64,000 bases of DNA from Streptomyces sp. NBC_00425 (lineage in GTDB: Bacteria > Actinomycetota > Actinomycetes > Streptomycetales > Streptomycetaceae), in assembly GCF_036030735.1 (NCBI RefSeq), contig NZ_CP107928.1, forward strand, positions 5,766,001-5,830,000, read 5' to 3'. A program made the translations under genes and the position numbers. Positions 8,503-16,703 of this stretch are shown here, piece after piece (within the stretch, counting starts at the first letter, position 1; each line of letters starts with the position of its first letter). The notes below the pieces were generated by a model that was given only the letters and a program-made list of their open reading frames with translations, did not search any database and was not told the DNA's origin.

Positions 8503-10619
8503 TGGGAACCTCCGCGGGCTACACGCCGGCCGCCGTCCCAGAGTGCCCGTACGTCGTCACGCAGACCTGGGCTTCGGCCGAGGCGCTACGGGCGGGCGGG
8601 GCCCTCAAGGAGAACTGTGTCGTCACCGTTCCCGGCCCCGTCATCGGGACGGCCGGGAACACGTCGGCGACCTTCATTACCCTCCAGCCGGTGTCGGCGA
8701 CGGAGTTCGCCGACGAGGCGCTCGTCAACACCGCCTTCGAGCTGGGCGCCTGGCAGGGCACGTACGACTTCGCCGCGCAGAAGCTCACCAAGCTGGCAGA
8801 CTCGTCCGGCAACGTGGCGGTCGACACTGACCTGACGTTCGACACGGTGGCCACGCAGGTGCCGTGGCACCTTGGCGCCGCGCTCGGCGTCGGCGGCTGG
8901 CGGGACAACTACATCGAGGACACCACCCTCACGGCCGCCGACACGGTGGTCCTGGCGAACCAGTTCGTCGGCAACACGCTCCGCGACACGACGATGGACT
9001 TCACGGGCTGGGTCTCTGGCGCCATCACGCGGACCAAGGTCGAGGGCACCGGCACGCACGCCATCACGGGCGCGTTCGCGAGCTGGACCAACTCCGACAT
9101 CACTGGCGGCTCGACGGTCAACGGCCGGATCACGCTGAACAACTCCCACATCGAGAACTCGTCCCAGGTCATCAATACGGCCGGCCTGACCAGCTCGGCG
9201 ACCGGCCTCACCAACGCGACCATCAAGGGCGCGTCGGTCCTGACCGTCCTGGGCGCCGGGAACATCACGGTCTCCGGCGGTTCGGTCGTCACCAACGGCT
9301 CGATCATCACGACCGAGGCCGTCGTTCCTGCGGCCCGCTCCATCAACGTCAGCGCCGGGTCCGAGATCAACGGCGCTACCCTCCGCGTAGACGGCACCGG
9401 CACGGGCGGCATCACCCTCACCACGGCGCGCGTCTACGGCCGCCCCTCCGCCGCACCGACCGACTCGATCCTGCTGTCGGGCACCACGACCGCCGGCTCC
9501 ATCAGCTACAGCCGCGTCGACGTCGACTGCGGCGTGGTCGGCGCCGGGCCCGCGCACTCCTGGGACGGCGTCCAGGGTGCGATCATCTCCGACTCCATCC
9601 TCCGCCAGGCGCGCATCGTCAAGGGCGTCGCGGCACACGCGTTCCAGATCGCCAACGGGTCCGACATTCTCGGCGGCATCATCACGGCGAACGGCACCAC
9701 CACCGGCGCCGACGCCCGCTTCTCGATGACCTTCTCCCGCCTCACCAGCATGGCGATCACCCAGCTCCCGGCCTCCAGCGGCAGCATCTCCTTTAACAGT
9801 TGCAACCTGAACAACTCCCTGATCGAGATGACGTCCGGCCCGAAGAACCTGAGCCTGACCGACTGCCTGATGAACGGCATCAACCAGGCGTCGAACTACA
9901 TCAAGACCTCGAACACGGCCAACACCAGTACCGGCATCGCGCTCAGCGGCACCGAGATCAGGGAAAACGGCCGCCTGGACATCACCGAGACCGGCGCGGG
10001 CAGCTTCATCCAGGTCAACCGCTGCGTCATCAAGGGCGGCGTTCTGGGAGGCTCCTTCGGCCGGATGCTGATCGACGGCACGAGCGACGCCTTCTCGGTG
10101 AGTAACTGCGTGGTCGATGACGGCATCTTCACGGTCACGAACGCGGCCGCCGGTTCGCTCACGTCGCCGACCTCGGTCTACGACATCAAGGTCGGCTGCG
10201 GTGGCACCTTCTCAGTGGTCAACCCGAGCGCGGCGGCCACCCGCCAGTTCCGCCACATTCGCATCCAGGGCCGCGCGGTGTTCTCGGCGCTCAACACCTC
10301 TGGCGGTCCGAACTTCGACGTCTTCGGTATCGAGCTGTCGGACGAGTCGCAGCTGAACCTTCTCGGCGCCCTCGCGGCACCGGTCCGGGACATCGACATC
10401 ATGGGCCGCTCAGTCTGCAACGTGAACATCGGAGGCTCGATCCAGAACCACCGCCAGGACCAGGAGACGGTCCTGAACACCGGGGCGTTCAGCCACTTCT
10501 GGACGGTCTTCGAGCTGCGGAACCCGCTCGCCGTGGCCGTCCCGACGCCGTTCACCTGCACAGCTGCCAACATCGGCAAGCTCCGGTCGAAGGCGTTCGA
10601 TGACTGGATTGGCGTATGA
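8502..10619 (+). CDS. Right-handed beta-helix tail spike/fibre-like protein
   Basis: A 705-residue protein. After an N-terminal segment of about 150 residues comes a long run of short beta-strand rungs rich in Asn, Ser, Thr and Gly (for example SISFNSCNLNNSLIEM and NLSLTDCLMNGI), the signature of a parallel beta-helix as in phage spikes and pectate-lyase-like proteins. No catalytic motif is obvious. It could bind or cleave host surface polysaccharide. The 3' end is unusual: the final codons (DDWIGV) are repeated after the downstream HNH gene, which suggests that the HNH gene inserted at the very end of this reading frame. Confidence 0.7.
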   Translation: MGTSAGYTPAAVPECPYVVTQTWASAEALRAGGALKENCVVTVPGPVIGTAGNTSATFITLQPVSATEFADEALVNTAFELGAWQGTYDFAAQKLTKLADSSGNVAVDTDLTFDTVATQVPWHLGAALGVGGWRDNYIEDTTLTAADTVVLANQFVGNTLRDTTMDFTGWVSGAITRTKVEGTGTHAITGAFASWTNSDITGGSTVNGRITLNNSHIENSSQVINTAGLTSSATGLTNATIKGASVLTVLGAGNITVSGGSVVTNGSIITTEAVVPAARSINVSAGSEINGATLRVDGTGTGGITLTTARVYGRPSAAPTDSILLSGTTTAGSISYSRVDVDCGVVGAGPAHSWDGVQGAIISDSILRQARIVKGVAAHAFQIANGSDILGGIITANGTTTGADARFSMTFSRLTSMAITQLPASSGSISFNSCNLNNSLIEMTSGPKNLSLTDCLMNGINQASNYIKTSNTANTSTGIALSGTEIRENGRLDITETGAGSFIQVNRCVIKGGVLGGSFGRMLIDGTSDAFSVSNCVVDDGIFTVTNAAAGSLTSPTSVYDIKVGCGGTFSVVNPSAAATRQFRHIRIQGRAVFSALNTSGGPNFDVFGIELSDESQLNLLGALAAPVRDIDIMGRSVCNVNIGGSIQNHRQDQETVLNTGAFSHFWTVFELRNPLAVAVPTPFTCTAANIGKLRSKAFDDWIGV

Positions 10620-11106
10620 TGACTGCATGTCTCGCACACCTCTGGATGAAGCCCTCGCGCTCATCGACCTCATGCTCGTCACCGGTGATCGTTCGCTCTG
10701 CTGGCCCTGGCCGCACGGCAAGGACTCGAACGGCTACGGCCGCGTCTACGGCGGCCAGGTGCTCGTCAGTCACCTCGTCCTGGAGCAAGACGGCCGACCC
10801 CGGCCAACAGCCCCTGGCGACCACGCCCTGCACTCCTGCGACAATCCGCCCTGCTTCAACCCGGCCCACCTCTCCTGGGGCACGAACAAGCGGAACGCGG
10901 GAGAGCGCGAGGAGCGCGGTCTCGGTGGCGGCGACAAACGCCGGGGCGAACGGAACGGCCGGGCGAAGCTCACAGACGCTCAGCGCCAGGCCATCCGGGA
11001 CGAGCACGTTCCGGGGTACGGCAACTCCAAGGCCCTCATGCAGAAGTACGGCATCTCCCAGCCGACTTTCAATCGAGTGCTACGCGGCAAGTGACTGGAT
11101 TGGTGT
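10601..11106 (+). repeat. Short direct repeats bracketing the HNH gene
   Basis: TGACTGGATTGGCGT at 10601-10615 recurs as TGACTGGATTGGTGT at 11092-11106, with one mismatch. The first copy encodes the end of the beta-helix protein (DWIGV stop); the second copy overlaps the HNH stop and could encode the same DWIGV plus TAG. Joining the two copies recreates an uninterrupted upstream gene that ends 2 nt before the ATG at 11113. Confidence 0.8.
10627..11094 (+). CDS. HNH endonuclease (free-standing homing type)
   Basis: A 155-residue protein with a clear HNH nuclease fold: HALHSCDNPPCFNPAHLSW at residues about 66-84, holding the two Cys, the metal-binding His (about 81) and an Asn near 87. The C-terminal 40 residues (AKLTDAQRQAIRDEHV, then KYGISQPTFNRVL) form a helix-turn-helix that probably provides DNA specificity. 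An in-frame ATG at 10600 would add nine residues; 10627 was chosen because 10600 lies inside the upstream gene. The flanking repeats mark it as an insertion. The expected role is site-specific cutting of phage lacking the insert, which spreads the gene. Confidence 0.88.
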   Translation: MSRTPLDEALALIDLMLVTGDRSLCWPWPHGKDSNGYGRVYGGQVLVSHLVLEQDGRPRPTAPGDHALHSCDNPPCFNPAHLSWGTNKRNAGEREERGLGGGDKRRGERNGRAKLTDAQRQAIRDEHVPGYGNSKALMQKYGISQPTFNRVLRGK

Positions 11107-11112
11107 GTAGCC

Positions 11113-11664
11113 ATGAGCGTTCACGGTGACTCTGAAGCACTCACCATCGAGGGGGCCGGCTCAGCCGAGAGCCTGGTCGACCCGGCGCTGTTCGCCGGGC
11201 GCACGCTGGAACTGAAGAACAACGCCAACGTCGCCCAGACCTGGTCATCGGTCGGCGCCACACCGTTCGTGGTCGGAGGCGCGAACGTGGCCACCCTGAC
11301 CATTCCTGTCGGCGAAGCGCGCAGGGTCTACAGCAACGGCACCCGCTGGGTCCTGGTCAGCGGCTCCGGTTCTCGCCCGTTCTTCGCCGCCACCGCCGTG
11401 ACGGATGCCTCGGGCAACGCGACGTTCGCTTTTCCCGCCGGCCTGTTCTCGGCCGCGCCCGTGCTGGACGTGGCGATCCAGTTCGCGGCCGGCTCCAACC
11501 CGATCGACTACCGGGCCACGACGCTGACCGCGACCTCGGCCGTGGTGAACGTGAGGCAGTCCCCGACGCTCGTCGTCCTGTCGCTGTCGGTGCTGGGCGT
11601 CGCCGCACCTATCGCCGGGGTGACTGTGCACGCCATCGCCACTCCCGCAGGCGCGACGCCCTGA
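11113..11664 (+). CDS. Small beta-rich virion protein, receptor-binding-like
   Basis: A 183-residue protein built from beta-strands. Residues about 30-80 (LELKNNANVAQTWSS) resemble a small decoration domain. Residues 90-150 (FAATAVTDASGNATFAFPAG, then APVLDVAIQF) resemble C-terminal head domains of tail fibres that follow a TDASG-type turn. There are no cysteines, unlike the neighbouring structural proteins. It starts 2 nt after the ancestral stop of the beta-helix gene, and its TGA overlaps the ATG of the methyltransferase gene. A fibre-tip or decoration role is inferred. Confidence 0.6.
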   Translation: MSVHGDSEALTIEGAGSAESLVDPALFAGRTLELKNNANVAQTWSSVGATPFVVGGANVATLTIPVGEARRVYSNGTRWVLVSGSGSRPFFAATAVTDASGNATFAFPAGLFSAAPVLDVAIQFAAGSNPIDYRATTLTATSAVVNVRQSPTLVVLSLSVLGVAAPIAGVTVHAIATPAGATP

Positions 11665-12185
11665 TGCCGTACAGCGACGCCGAGGGCAAGGACGCGGCCC
11701 TCGCCTGGTACGAGGAGATCCAGCCCGGCACCGTCATCGACGTCGGCGCCGGGTCCGGCACGTACGCGCAGGCCGTCCGCGCCCACAGCTGGTGGCAAGG
11801 CCGCTGGACGGCTGTGGAGGCGTGGGAGCCGTACGTCGACCGGTTCGGCCTCCGCAGTCTGTACGACGCCGTGGTGGTCGCCGATGCCCGCCAGCTGGTC
11901 GCGCCGTTCTACCGCGCTGACCTGGTCATCGCCGGGGACGTTCTGGAGCACATGCCGCGCGCCGACGCTGTCCGCCTCCTCGGCAAGGCCCGTGCCCACG
12001 CCGCGCACCTGATCGTGTCGGTTCCGGTTCTCCACCTCGACCAGGGCGCGGTGTACGGCAATCCCTACGAGGTGCACGTCGACCACTGGACCGCCGACCA
12101 GATGCGCGCCGAACTCGGCCGGTCCGGGACGATCAACGGCGAGCTGGTCGGCGACGTCCTCGCCTGCTTCTGGTGGTCTCGGTGA
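11664..12185 (+). CDS. SAM-dependent methyltransferase (class I)
   Basis: A 173-residue Rossmann-fold enzyme. Motif I (VIDVGAGSGTYA, about residues 29-40) is the SAM-binding loop, an acidic residue follows near 53 (VEAWEP), and LVIAGDVLEHM is the typical post-II segment. The short length lacks an extra substrate domain. The ATG overlaps the preceding stop (TGATG), and its own stop overlaps the GTG of the glycosyltransferase gene, so the two enzymes are translationally coupled. Sugar or virion-protein methylation alongside glycosylation is plausible from context; the substrate cannot be read from the sequence. Confidence 0.8.
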   Translation: MPYSDAEGKDAALAWYEEIQPGTVIDVGAGSGTYAQAVRAHSWWQGRWTAVEAWEPYVDRFGLRSLYDAVVVADARQLVAPFYRADLVIAGDVLEHMPRADAVRLLGKARAHAAHLIVSVPVLHLDQGAVYGNPYEVHVDHWTADQMRAELGRSGTINGELVGDVLACFWWSR

Positions 12186-13603
12186 CCATGCGCATCCTCG
12201 CGTTCCTCCAGGCGTACGGGCAGCAGGAGCACCTGCGGTCGATGGCTGCGGCCGGCCACGAGGTCCACGTGGTCATTTCGGGCCGCGAGCAACCAGGGCC
12301 GTGCGCCGAAGACGGCGTGAGCCTCAGCGTGACGCGCGGCGTGGGAGGCCCGTGCGTCAAGGACGGGATGAGCTTCTGGTCCCTCGGATTCTGGTGGCAT
12401 GCAGTGCAGACCGTTCACCCGCAGGTCGTCGTCGTGGACCGGCGAGACGCGAAGATGCTGCGCCTCACCGCGGACCTGCGGGTCCGGCGCCTGGTGATCG
12501 ATCAGGGCGATACCGACGTTGGGGAGTTCGAGGAGGCGTGCATCGGCCTCCTGCCCTTCCAGCAGCGAGACGCGGCGCGCACGCCGATCCCCGTCGACCC
12601 GCTCGCGGGCCAGCCCGTGAAGGTCGTGGCGTGGATCCACTACGGGGTGCCGTACCGGCGCGCCGGGTCGGAGACCATGCTTCACACGATGATGCGGGCG
12701 CTGAAGTCAGCGGGTCTGCCGGTGGCGGTGGTGTGCTCCTCGATGCCGGACGCCCCGTCCGCCTGGGAAGTCGACGACGTTCCTTACCTGCGGCTCGGGA
12801 CGCAGCCGGCGGAACTCTTCCTGCAGCGGATGGAACCGAGCGTCCTGGTCACCCACCACAACTACGCGGCCCGCGCCACGGCCATCGCCCGCAGGATCGG
12901 GGCACGGCCGGTCATGCTGATCCACTCCGACCTCGACTACTCTGCCCGCTCCTTGGCCGCGCGCCCGGATCTGGTGGTCCTCAACACGGAGTGGGTGTGG
13001 GCTTCCCTGACGCCCCGGTACGTCGAGGTCGCCGAGCTGCCGACGCTCGTCGTGCGCCCCCCTGTTCGCCCCCAGGAGCACCGCACGGAAGCGGCGGGGG
13101 ACCGGGTGACCCTGGTCAACATGAGCGCCGACAAGGGAGTGGAGACGTGGCGAGCCATGGCCGGCGCACTGCCGCACCTGCCGTTCCTCGGCGTCGCCGG
13201 GGCGCATGGCCAGCAGCTCACCCTGCCCTGCCCGCCGAACGCCCGGATCATCGGGCAGACCTCCGACATGCGGCGCGACGTGTGGGCGCACACGCGGGTG
13301 CTGCTGATGCCGAGCCTGTACGAGTCGTACGGCATGGCTGCAGTCGAGGCGCTGGCGTCGGGCATCCCCGTCATCGCTCACCCCACCCCGGGTCTGCGCG
13401 AGGCCCTCGGCGACGGGGCGACCTTCCTCGACCGCGCGGACACCGCGGCGTGGGCTGCAGCAGCCGACGAGCTGTACCAGGACGGGCCGCGTCGCCGTGC
13501 TGCCGTCGCGGCGGCCCTCGAGCGCAGTGCGTTCCTCGCCGAGCAGACCGACCGGGAGCTGGCGGCTTGGACCGACGCGGTGCGGGACTTGACGAGGCGC
13601 TGA
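12182..13603 (+). CDS. GT-B fold glycosyltransferase (GT4-like)
   Basis: A protein of about 473 residues with two Rossmann-like halves. The C-terminal half contains YESYGMAAVEALASGIPV, the nucleotide-sugar-binding EX7E motif (Glu381 and Glu389), and a HPTPGLREAL segment, as in retaining GT4 transferases. The N-terminal half has GVPYRRAGSETML, which resembles the acceptor-side Gly loop. The GTG at 12182 overlaps the methyltransferase stop; GTG 12173 and ATG 12188 are alternatives. It is unusual among tail genes and, with the methyltransferase and the Stealth-like gene at 15178, suggests modification of virion proteins or of host glycans. Confidence 0.85.
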   Translation: MTMRILAFLQAYGQQEHLRSMAAAGHEVHVVISGREQPGPCAEDGVSLSVTRGVGGPCVKDGMSFWSLGFWWHAVQTVHPQVVVVDRRDAKMLRLTADLRVRRLVIDQGDTDVGEFEEACIGLLPFQQRDAARTPIPVDPLAGQPVKVVAWIHYGVPYRRAGSETMLHTMMRALKSAGLPVAVVCSSMPDAPSAWEVDDVPYLRLGTQPAELFLQRMEPSVLVTHHNYAARATAIARRIGARPVMLIHSDLDYSARSLAARPDLVVLNTEWVWASLTPRYVEVAELPTLVVRPPVRPQEHRTEAAGDRVTLVNMSADKGVETWRAMAGALPHLPFLGVAGAHGQQLTLPCPPNARIIGQTSDMRRDVWAHTRVLLMPSLYESYGMAAVEALASGIPVIAHPTPGLREALGDGATFLDRADTAAWAAAADELYQDGPRRRAAVAAALERSAFLAEQTDRELAAWTDAVRDLTRR

Positions 13604-13635
13604 TCCCGAGCCGGGCCATCAGGGCGCGGCCTGGC

Positions 13636-13697
13636 TATGCTGGTCGTAGTGTCGCTGGCGTTAGGCCGGGCCTCCTGCGCTTCTGGAGGTCATCGGC
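13636..13697 (+). promoter_or_regulatory. Late promoter/leader element, copy 2 (major tail protein)
   Basis: TATGCT (13636-13641) is followed by the box at 13651-13671 (GTCGCTGG, CGT, TAGGCCGGGC). CCTCC 13671-13675 is exactly complementary to the Shine-Dalgarno GGAGG 13685-13689, 8 nt before the ATG at 13698, so the ribosome binding site can be closed in a hairpin. Confidence 0.78.
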
Positions 13698-14402
13698 ATG
13701 ACCTGTCCCCTGATCGCAAACCTCGACGTCGTCCGGCTGACACGTCTGGACTCCTGCGGCCGGCCCGTCTGTGGCGCCGACAACGCGATCCCCTTCGACT
13801 GCCTCGCCTCACTGGCGATGAACGTCAACTCGGACGACGGCACGGACGTCGAGTACAAGGCCGCGAACGGCCGCGTCTGCGGCTACAAGAAGGGCTGCCC
13901 GACGTTCCGGGGCTACGACATCGAGCTGAACTTCTACTCGGTGTCCCCGGAGATCATCGAGATCGCCACGGGCAATCCCGTGGTCTACGGGTTCGACGGC
14001 AAACCGATCGGCTTCGACGACTGCTCGATCCAGTGCAAGCAGGGCTTCGCACTGGAGGGCTGGGCCGAGGTCGTCGGCGAGGAGATCTGTATCACCAACG
14101 GTCTCGCGTCGGGCGAGTGGATCTACTTCCTGCTGCCGTGGGTCACTAACGGCCTGCTCGGGGACATCGAGGTCGGCAACGAGGCGGTCACGCTGACGAT
14201 GCAGGGCTCGACCCGCACCAACGGCGGCTGGGGCGTCGGCCCGTACAACGTCCTGGAGCAGAACGCTGCGCTCACCCCTGGCCCGCTCCTCACCCCGCTG
14301 AGTGCGAACTGCCACCGGCGGATCATCACGACGCACATCGCGCCGCCGACCGCGACGTGCGAGTACGTCGACGTCACCGAGGGGCTGTGCCTCGCCAGCT
14401 GA
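13698..14402 (+). CDS. Major tail (tube) protein
   Basis: A 234-residue protein resembling major tail proteins of Streptomyces siphoviruses: it opens with RLTRLDSCGRPV, has the conserved FRGYDIELNFYSVSPEIIEI segment, a GFALEGWAEV strand, and ends with GWGVGPYNV followed by GPLLTPL. It polymerises into the tail tube around the tape measure protein. It has its own promoter/leader (copy 2) and is followed by a bidirectional terminator, as expected for a highly expressed single-gene unit. Its location upstream of the neck genes differs from the usual order. Confidence 0.85.
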   Translation: MTCPLIANLDVVRLTRLDSCGRPVCGADNAIPFDCLASLAMNVNSDDGTDVEYKAANGRVCGYKKGCPTFRGYDIELNFYSVSPEIIEIATGNPVVYGFDGKPIGFDDCSIQCKQGFALEGWAEVVGEEICITNGLASGEWIYFLLPWVTNGLLGDIEVGNEAVTLTMQGSTRTNGGWGVGPYNVLEQNAALTPGPLLTPLSANCHRRIITTHIAPPTATCEYVDVTEGLCLAS

Positions 14403-14425
14403 GGACGTCTCGACGTCACAAGCGA

Positions 14426-14457
14426 GTAGCCGGGGACCTGATCGGTCACCCGGCTAC
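14426..14457. terminator. Bidirectional terminator between tail gene and minus-strand HNH gene
   Basis: GTAGCCGGG (14426-14434) and CCCGGCTAC (14449-14457) form a perfect 9-bp stem with a 14-nt loop. It lies between the converging ends of the major tail gene and the minus-strand HNH gene. Confidence 0.7.
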
Positions 14458-14473
14458 CGCTCGTTCCCGCGTC

Positions 14474-15097
14474 TCAGACGTGCTTCCAGCCCGCTCGGCT
14501 CACAACGCGGTGGGCCGTCGACTCAGACACGCCGAAGCGGGCACCCAGGGCCGCGTAGGAGATCCCCCCGGCTGCGTACTCGGTCCGCATCTTGGCCACG
14601 TCGGCGTCCTCCAGCTTCGCGCTCCAGCGGCGAGTGCCGCGCGAGTGGCGGTCAGCGCCGACCATGTCCTGGACGTTCTGATCGCTGTCCCCGAGCGTCA
14701 GGTGGCGGATATTGATGCATCCCTCCTCGCCCCGGTGGCAGGTATGCAGGACGTGACGCTCTCCGGGATCGCCGTGCGCGATGATCCAGACGGCGCGGGA
14801 CGCGTGCACGGCCTTCGCCTCGGTGGCCAGCCGCCCGTAGTTCCGCACGCGGGGGCGAGAGGCGTAGCCGGTCAGGATGATGCACTGATCGGTGGTGGCG
14901 TGGGCCGCTGCGGTCAGCTCTTGCATGACGTCGCCAACGCGCCGCTTCATCTGGCGCGTTGCGGGGTCGGTCCAGTCGTGCGTCCGCGCCCACTCGTAGC
15001 AGGCGGAGCACCACCAGCCAGCGCAGGTCTTCGCGCGCCGGTAGCCAGGTTTGCCGTCGACCACGCAGAGGCGGGACGGACTCGTAGACTTGCTCAT
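14474..15097 (-). CDS. HNH endonuclease with C-terminal HTH (minus strand)
   Basis: A 207-residue protein starting at the ATG at 15097 (preceded by AAGAGGT), which is preferred over a longer frame. A CxxC-type cluster near residues 25-33 is followed by an HNH core, HVLHTCHRGEEGCINIRHLT (His115, His118 and His132), and a C-terminal helix-turn-helix (ISYAALGARFGVSESTAHRV). It is transcribed against all the structural genes around it, between the major tail gene and the Stealth-like gene, and so looks like an independently mobile homing endonuclease. It is only distantly similar to the HNH gene at 10627. Confidence 0.88.
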   Translation of the reverse strand: MSKSTSPSRLCVVDGKPGYRRAKTCAGWWCSACYEWARTHDWTDPATRQMKRRVGDVMQELTAAAHATTDQCIILTGYASRPRVRNYGRLATEAKAVHASRAVWIIAHGDPGERHVLHTCHRGEEGCINIRHLTLGDSDQNVQDMVGADRHSRGTRRWSAKLEDADVAKMRTEYAAGGISYAALGARFGVSESTAHRVVSRAGWKHV

Positions 15098-15177
15098 GTT
15101 CGGACCTCTTATCCAGGTTCGAGCCGGGTCCGGGGCTGTTCGCGCAGCCGCCGGACCACCCATTTTAGGGGTAGATC

Positions 15178-15903
15178 ATGACGGCCCCGGGCGATATGGA
15201 CATCGTGGTCCCCGTGCGCGAGGAGGCCACCAACCAGCAGCTGCGGTACGCGCTGCGGTCGTGGTGCGAGAGCTTGCCCCACCGCAAAGTGTGGGTCGTC
15301 GGCTACCGGCATGACTGGCTGGCCGACGATGTGGGCCACATCCCGATCTGGCAGACCGGCAGCAAGTTCGAGAACACGACGGTGGCGATGCGGGCGGCCT
15401 GCGCGCACCCGGAGGTGTCGGACCGCTTCGTGTGGTGCAACGACGACACGTTCACGATGGGGCCGCTGCCCGACGGGATGCCCGTGCTGCACCGCGGCCT
15501 GGTCGCCGACGTCGAGAAGCACTACGAGGCACGCGGCTACGGGGCCTACCTGCGGGGGATGCGCGAGACGCGGACGGTGCTCGCCGAACTCGGCCACCCG
15601 GAGCCGCTGTCGTACGAGCTGCACGTTCCGATGCCGGTCGACAAGGCGGGGATGGTCGCCGCGCTCGACCAGGCGCCGCAGCTCGACGGGATGCATAAGC
15701 GGACGCTGTACGGGAATCTCGCCGGCCTCGGGGGCGAGCAGATCGGCGACGTGAAAGTGGCGCACCGAGGCCCTCGCGGCTTCGGCCCTGAGTCGCTGTT
15801 CCTGTCGACGATGCCGGACAGCTTCACGAACGGGCACGTTGGACGGTTCATCCGGGCCGCGTTCCCGCTGCCCTGCCGGTACGAGCGCGCTGGGAGGCGC
15901 TGA
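15178..15903 (+). CDS. Stealth-like sugar-phosphotransferase candidate
   Basis: A 241-residue protein. DIVVPVREE at residues 8-16 followed by QLRYALRSW matches the start of Stealth family CR1, and KVWVVGYRHDWL with a FENTTVAM strand and FVWCNDDTF (Asp89 and Asp90) matches CR2, the metal/nucleotide-binding part of hexose-1-phosphotransferases and GlcNAc-1-phosphotransferase. The later CR3/CR4 regions look reduced. The ATG follows AGGGG, and the stop overlaps the next ATG (TGATG). It could modify virion proteins or host wall polymers. The family call is by motif and order; the substrate is unknown. Confidence 0.65.
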   Translation: MTAPGDMDIVVPVREEATNQQLRYALRSWCESLPHRKVWVVGYRHDWLADDVGHIPIWQTGSKFENTTVAMRAACAHPEVSDRFVWCNDDTFTMGPLPDGMPVLHRGLVADVEKHYEARGYGAYLRGMRETRTVLAELGHPEPLSYELHVPMPVDKAGMVAALDQAPQLDGMHKRTLYGNLAGLGGEQIGDVKVAHRGPRGFGPESLFLSTMPDSFTNGHVGRFIRAAFPLPCRYERAGRR

Positions 15904-16703
15904 TGCCGATTCAGACCGGCCCGTGCGAACCGTGGCCCACGAAGCTGTGCTGCACCACCGAGGGCGTCGAGGCCGAGGATCTGGAGTTCTGGACGATGGT
16001 CGCCTCCCAGGTCTTGTGGGGGCTGTCGGGGCGCCGCTGGGGGCCGTGCCCGGTGACGGTGCGGCCGTGCCGCAAGTCGTGCATGGACGGGATGCCCTCG
16101 TACGCGGTGCTGTGGCAGTCGACCGGCCCGTGGATCCCGTACATCGACTCCTACGGGCAGTGGCGCAACGCCTCGGTGTGCGGCTGCCGCTCGGACTGCT
16201 CATGCGGGGAGCTGTGCGAGGTCTACCTCGCCGGGCCCGTGCACGACGTTCAGGAGGTGACGATCGGAGGGGACGTCATCCCGCCAGAGGCGTACCGCGT
16301 CGACAACAACGGCATGCTCGTGCGTACCGACGGGGAGTGCTGGCCCGACTGCCAGGACATGGGGGCCCCGGCCGGCGCGGAGAACACGTTCGTCGTGCGC
16401 TACCGGTATGGCCTACCGCTCGACGAGTCCGCGACCGCGGCCGTGTCCGAGCTGGTCTGTCACCTGCTGAAGGGCTGCGGTGGCGGGTCGTGCGGCTGCA
16501 AGTCCAACCGGAACATGACCCGCGTCAGCAGGCAGGGCGTGGACTACGAGTGGGCTGACCCGACGGTCATCTACAGCGAGGGCCGCACCGGGCTGCCGCT
16601 GGTGGACATGTGGCTGAACATGGTGAACCCGTACCGGCTCAGCTCGCCGTCCCGGGTGTACTCGCCGGACTTCAAGCGGCCGAGGTTCACGTCATGGCCC
16701 TGA
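15903..16703 (+). CDS. Head-to-tail adaptor-like neck protein, Cys-rich
   Basis: A 266-residue protein resembling actinophage head-to-tail adaptors: an N-terminal helical part, a beta-hairpin VTIGGDVIPPEAYRVDNNG, VRYRYGLPLDESATAAVSEL, and a C-terminal PYRLSSPSRVYSPDFKRPR tail that would contact the portal or tube. It has about 17 cysteines, including a CGCRSDCSCGELC cluster, unusual for this family. The ATG at 15903 overlaps the previous stop, and the 3' end overlaps the next gene by 10 nt, giving a coupled neck operon. Confidence 0.7.
   Translation: MPIQTGPCEPWPTKLCCTTEGVEAEDLEFWTMVASQVLWGLSGRRWGPCPVTVRPCRKSCMDGMPSYAVLWQSTGPWIPYIDSYGQWRNASVCGCRSDCSCGELCEVYLAGPVHDVQEVTIGGDVIPPEAYRVDNNGMLVRTDGECWPDCQDMGAPAGAENTFVVRYRYGLPLDESATAAVSELVCHLLKGCGGGSCGCKSNRNMTRVSRQGVDYEWADPTVIYSEGRTGLPLVDMWLNMVNPYRLSSPSRVYSPDFKRPRFTSWP

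Noticed and set aside
10601..11106. A group I intron carrying the HNH gene
   Set aside because: The insert is almost entirely coding and leaves no room for the intron core; the flanking repeats suggest simple insertion instead.
12301..13701. A 466-residue plus-strand frame overlapping the glycosyltransferase
   Set aside because: It is Arg/Pro-rich with no fold signature; the GT-B motifs are in the other frame.
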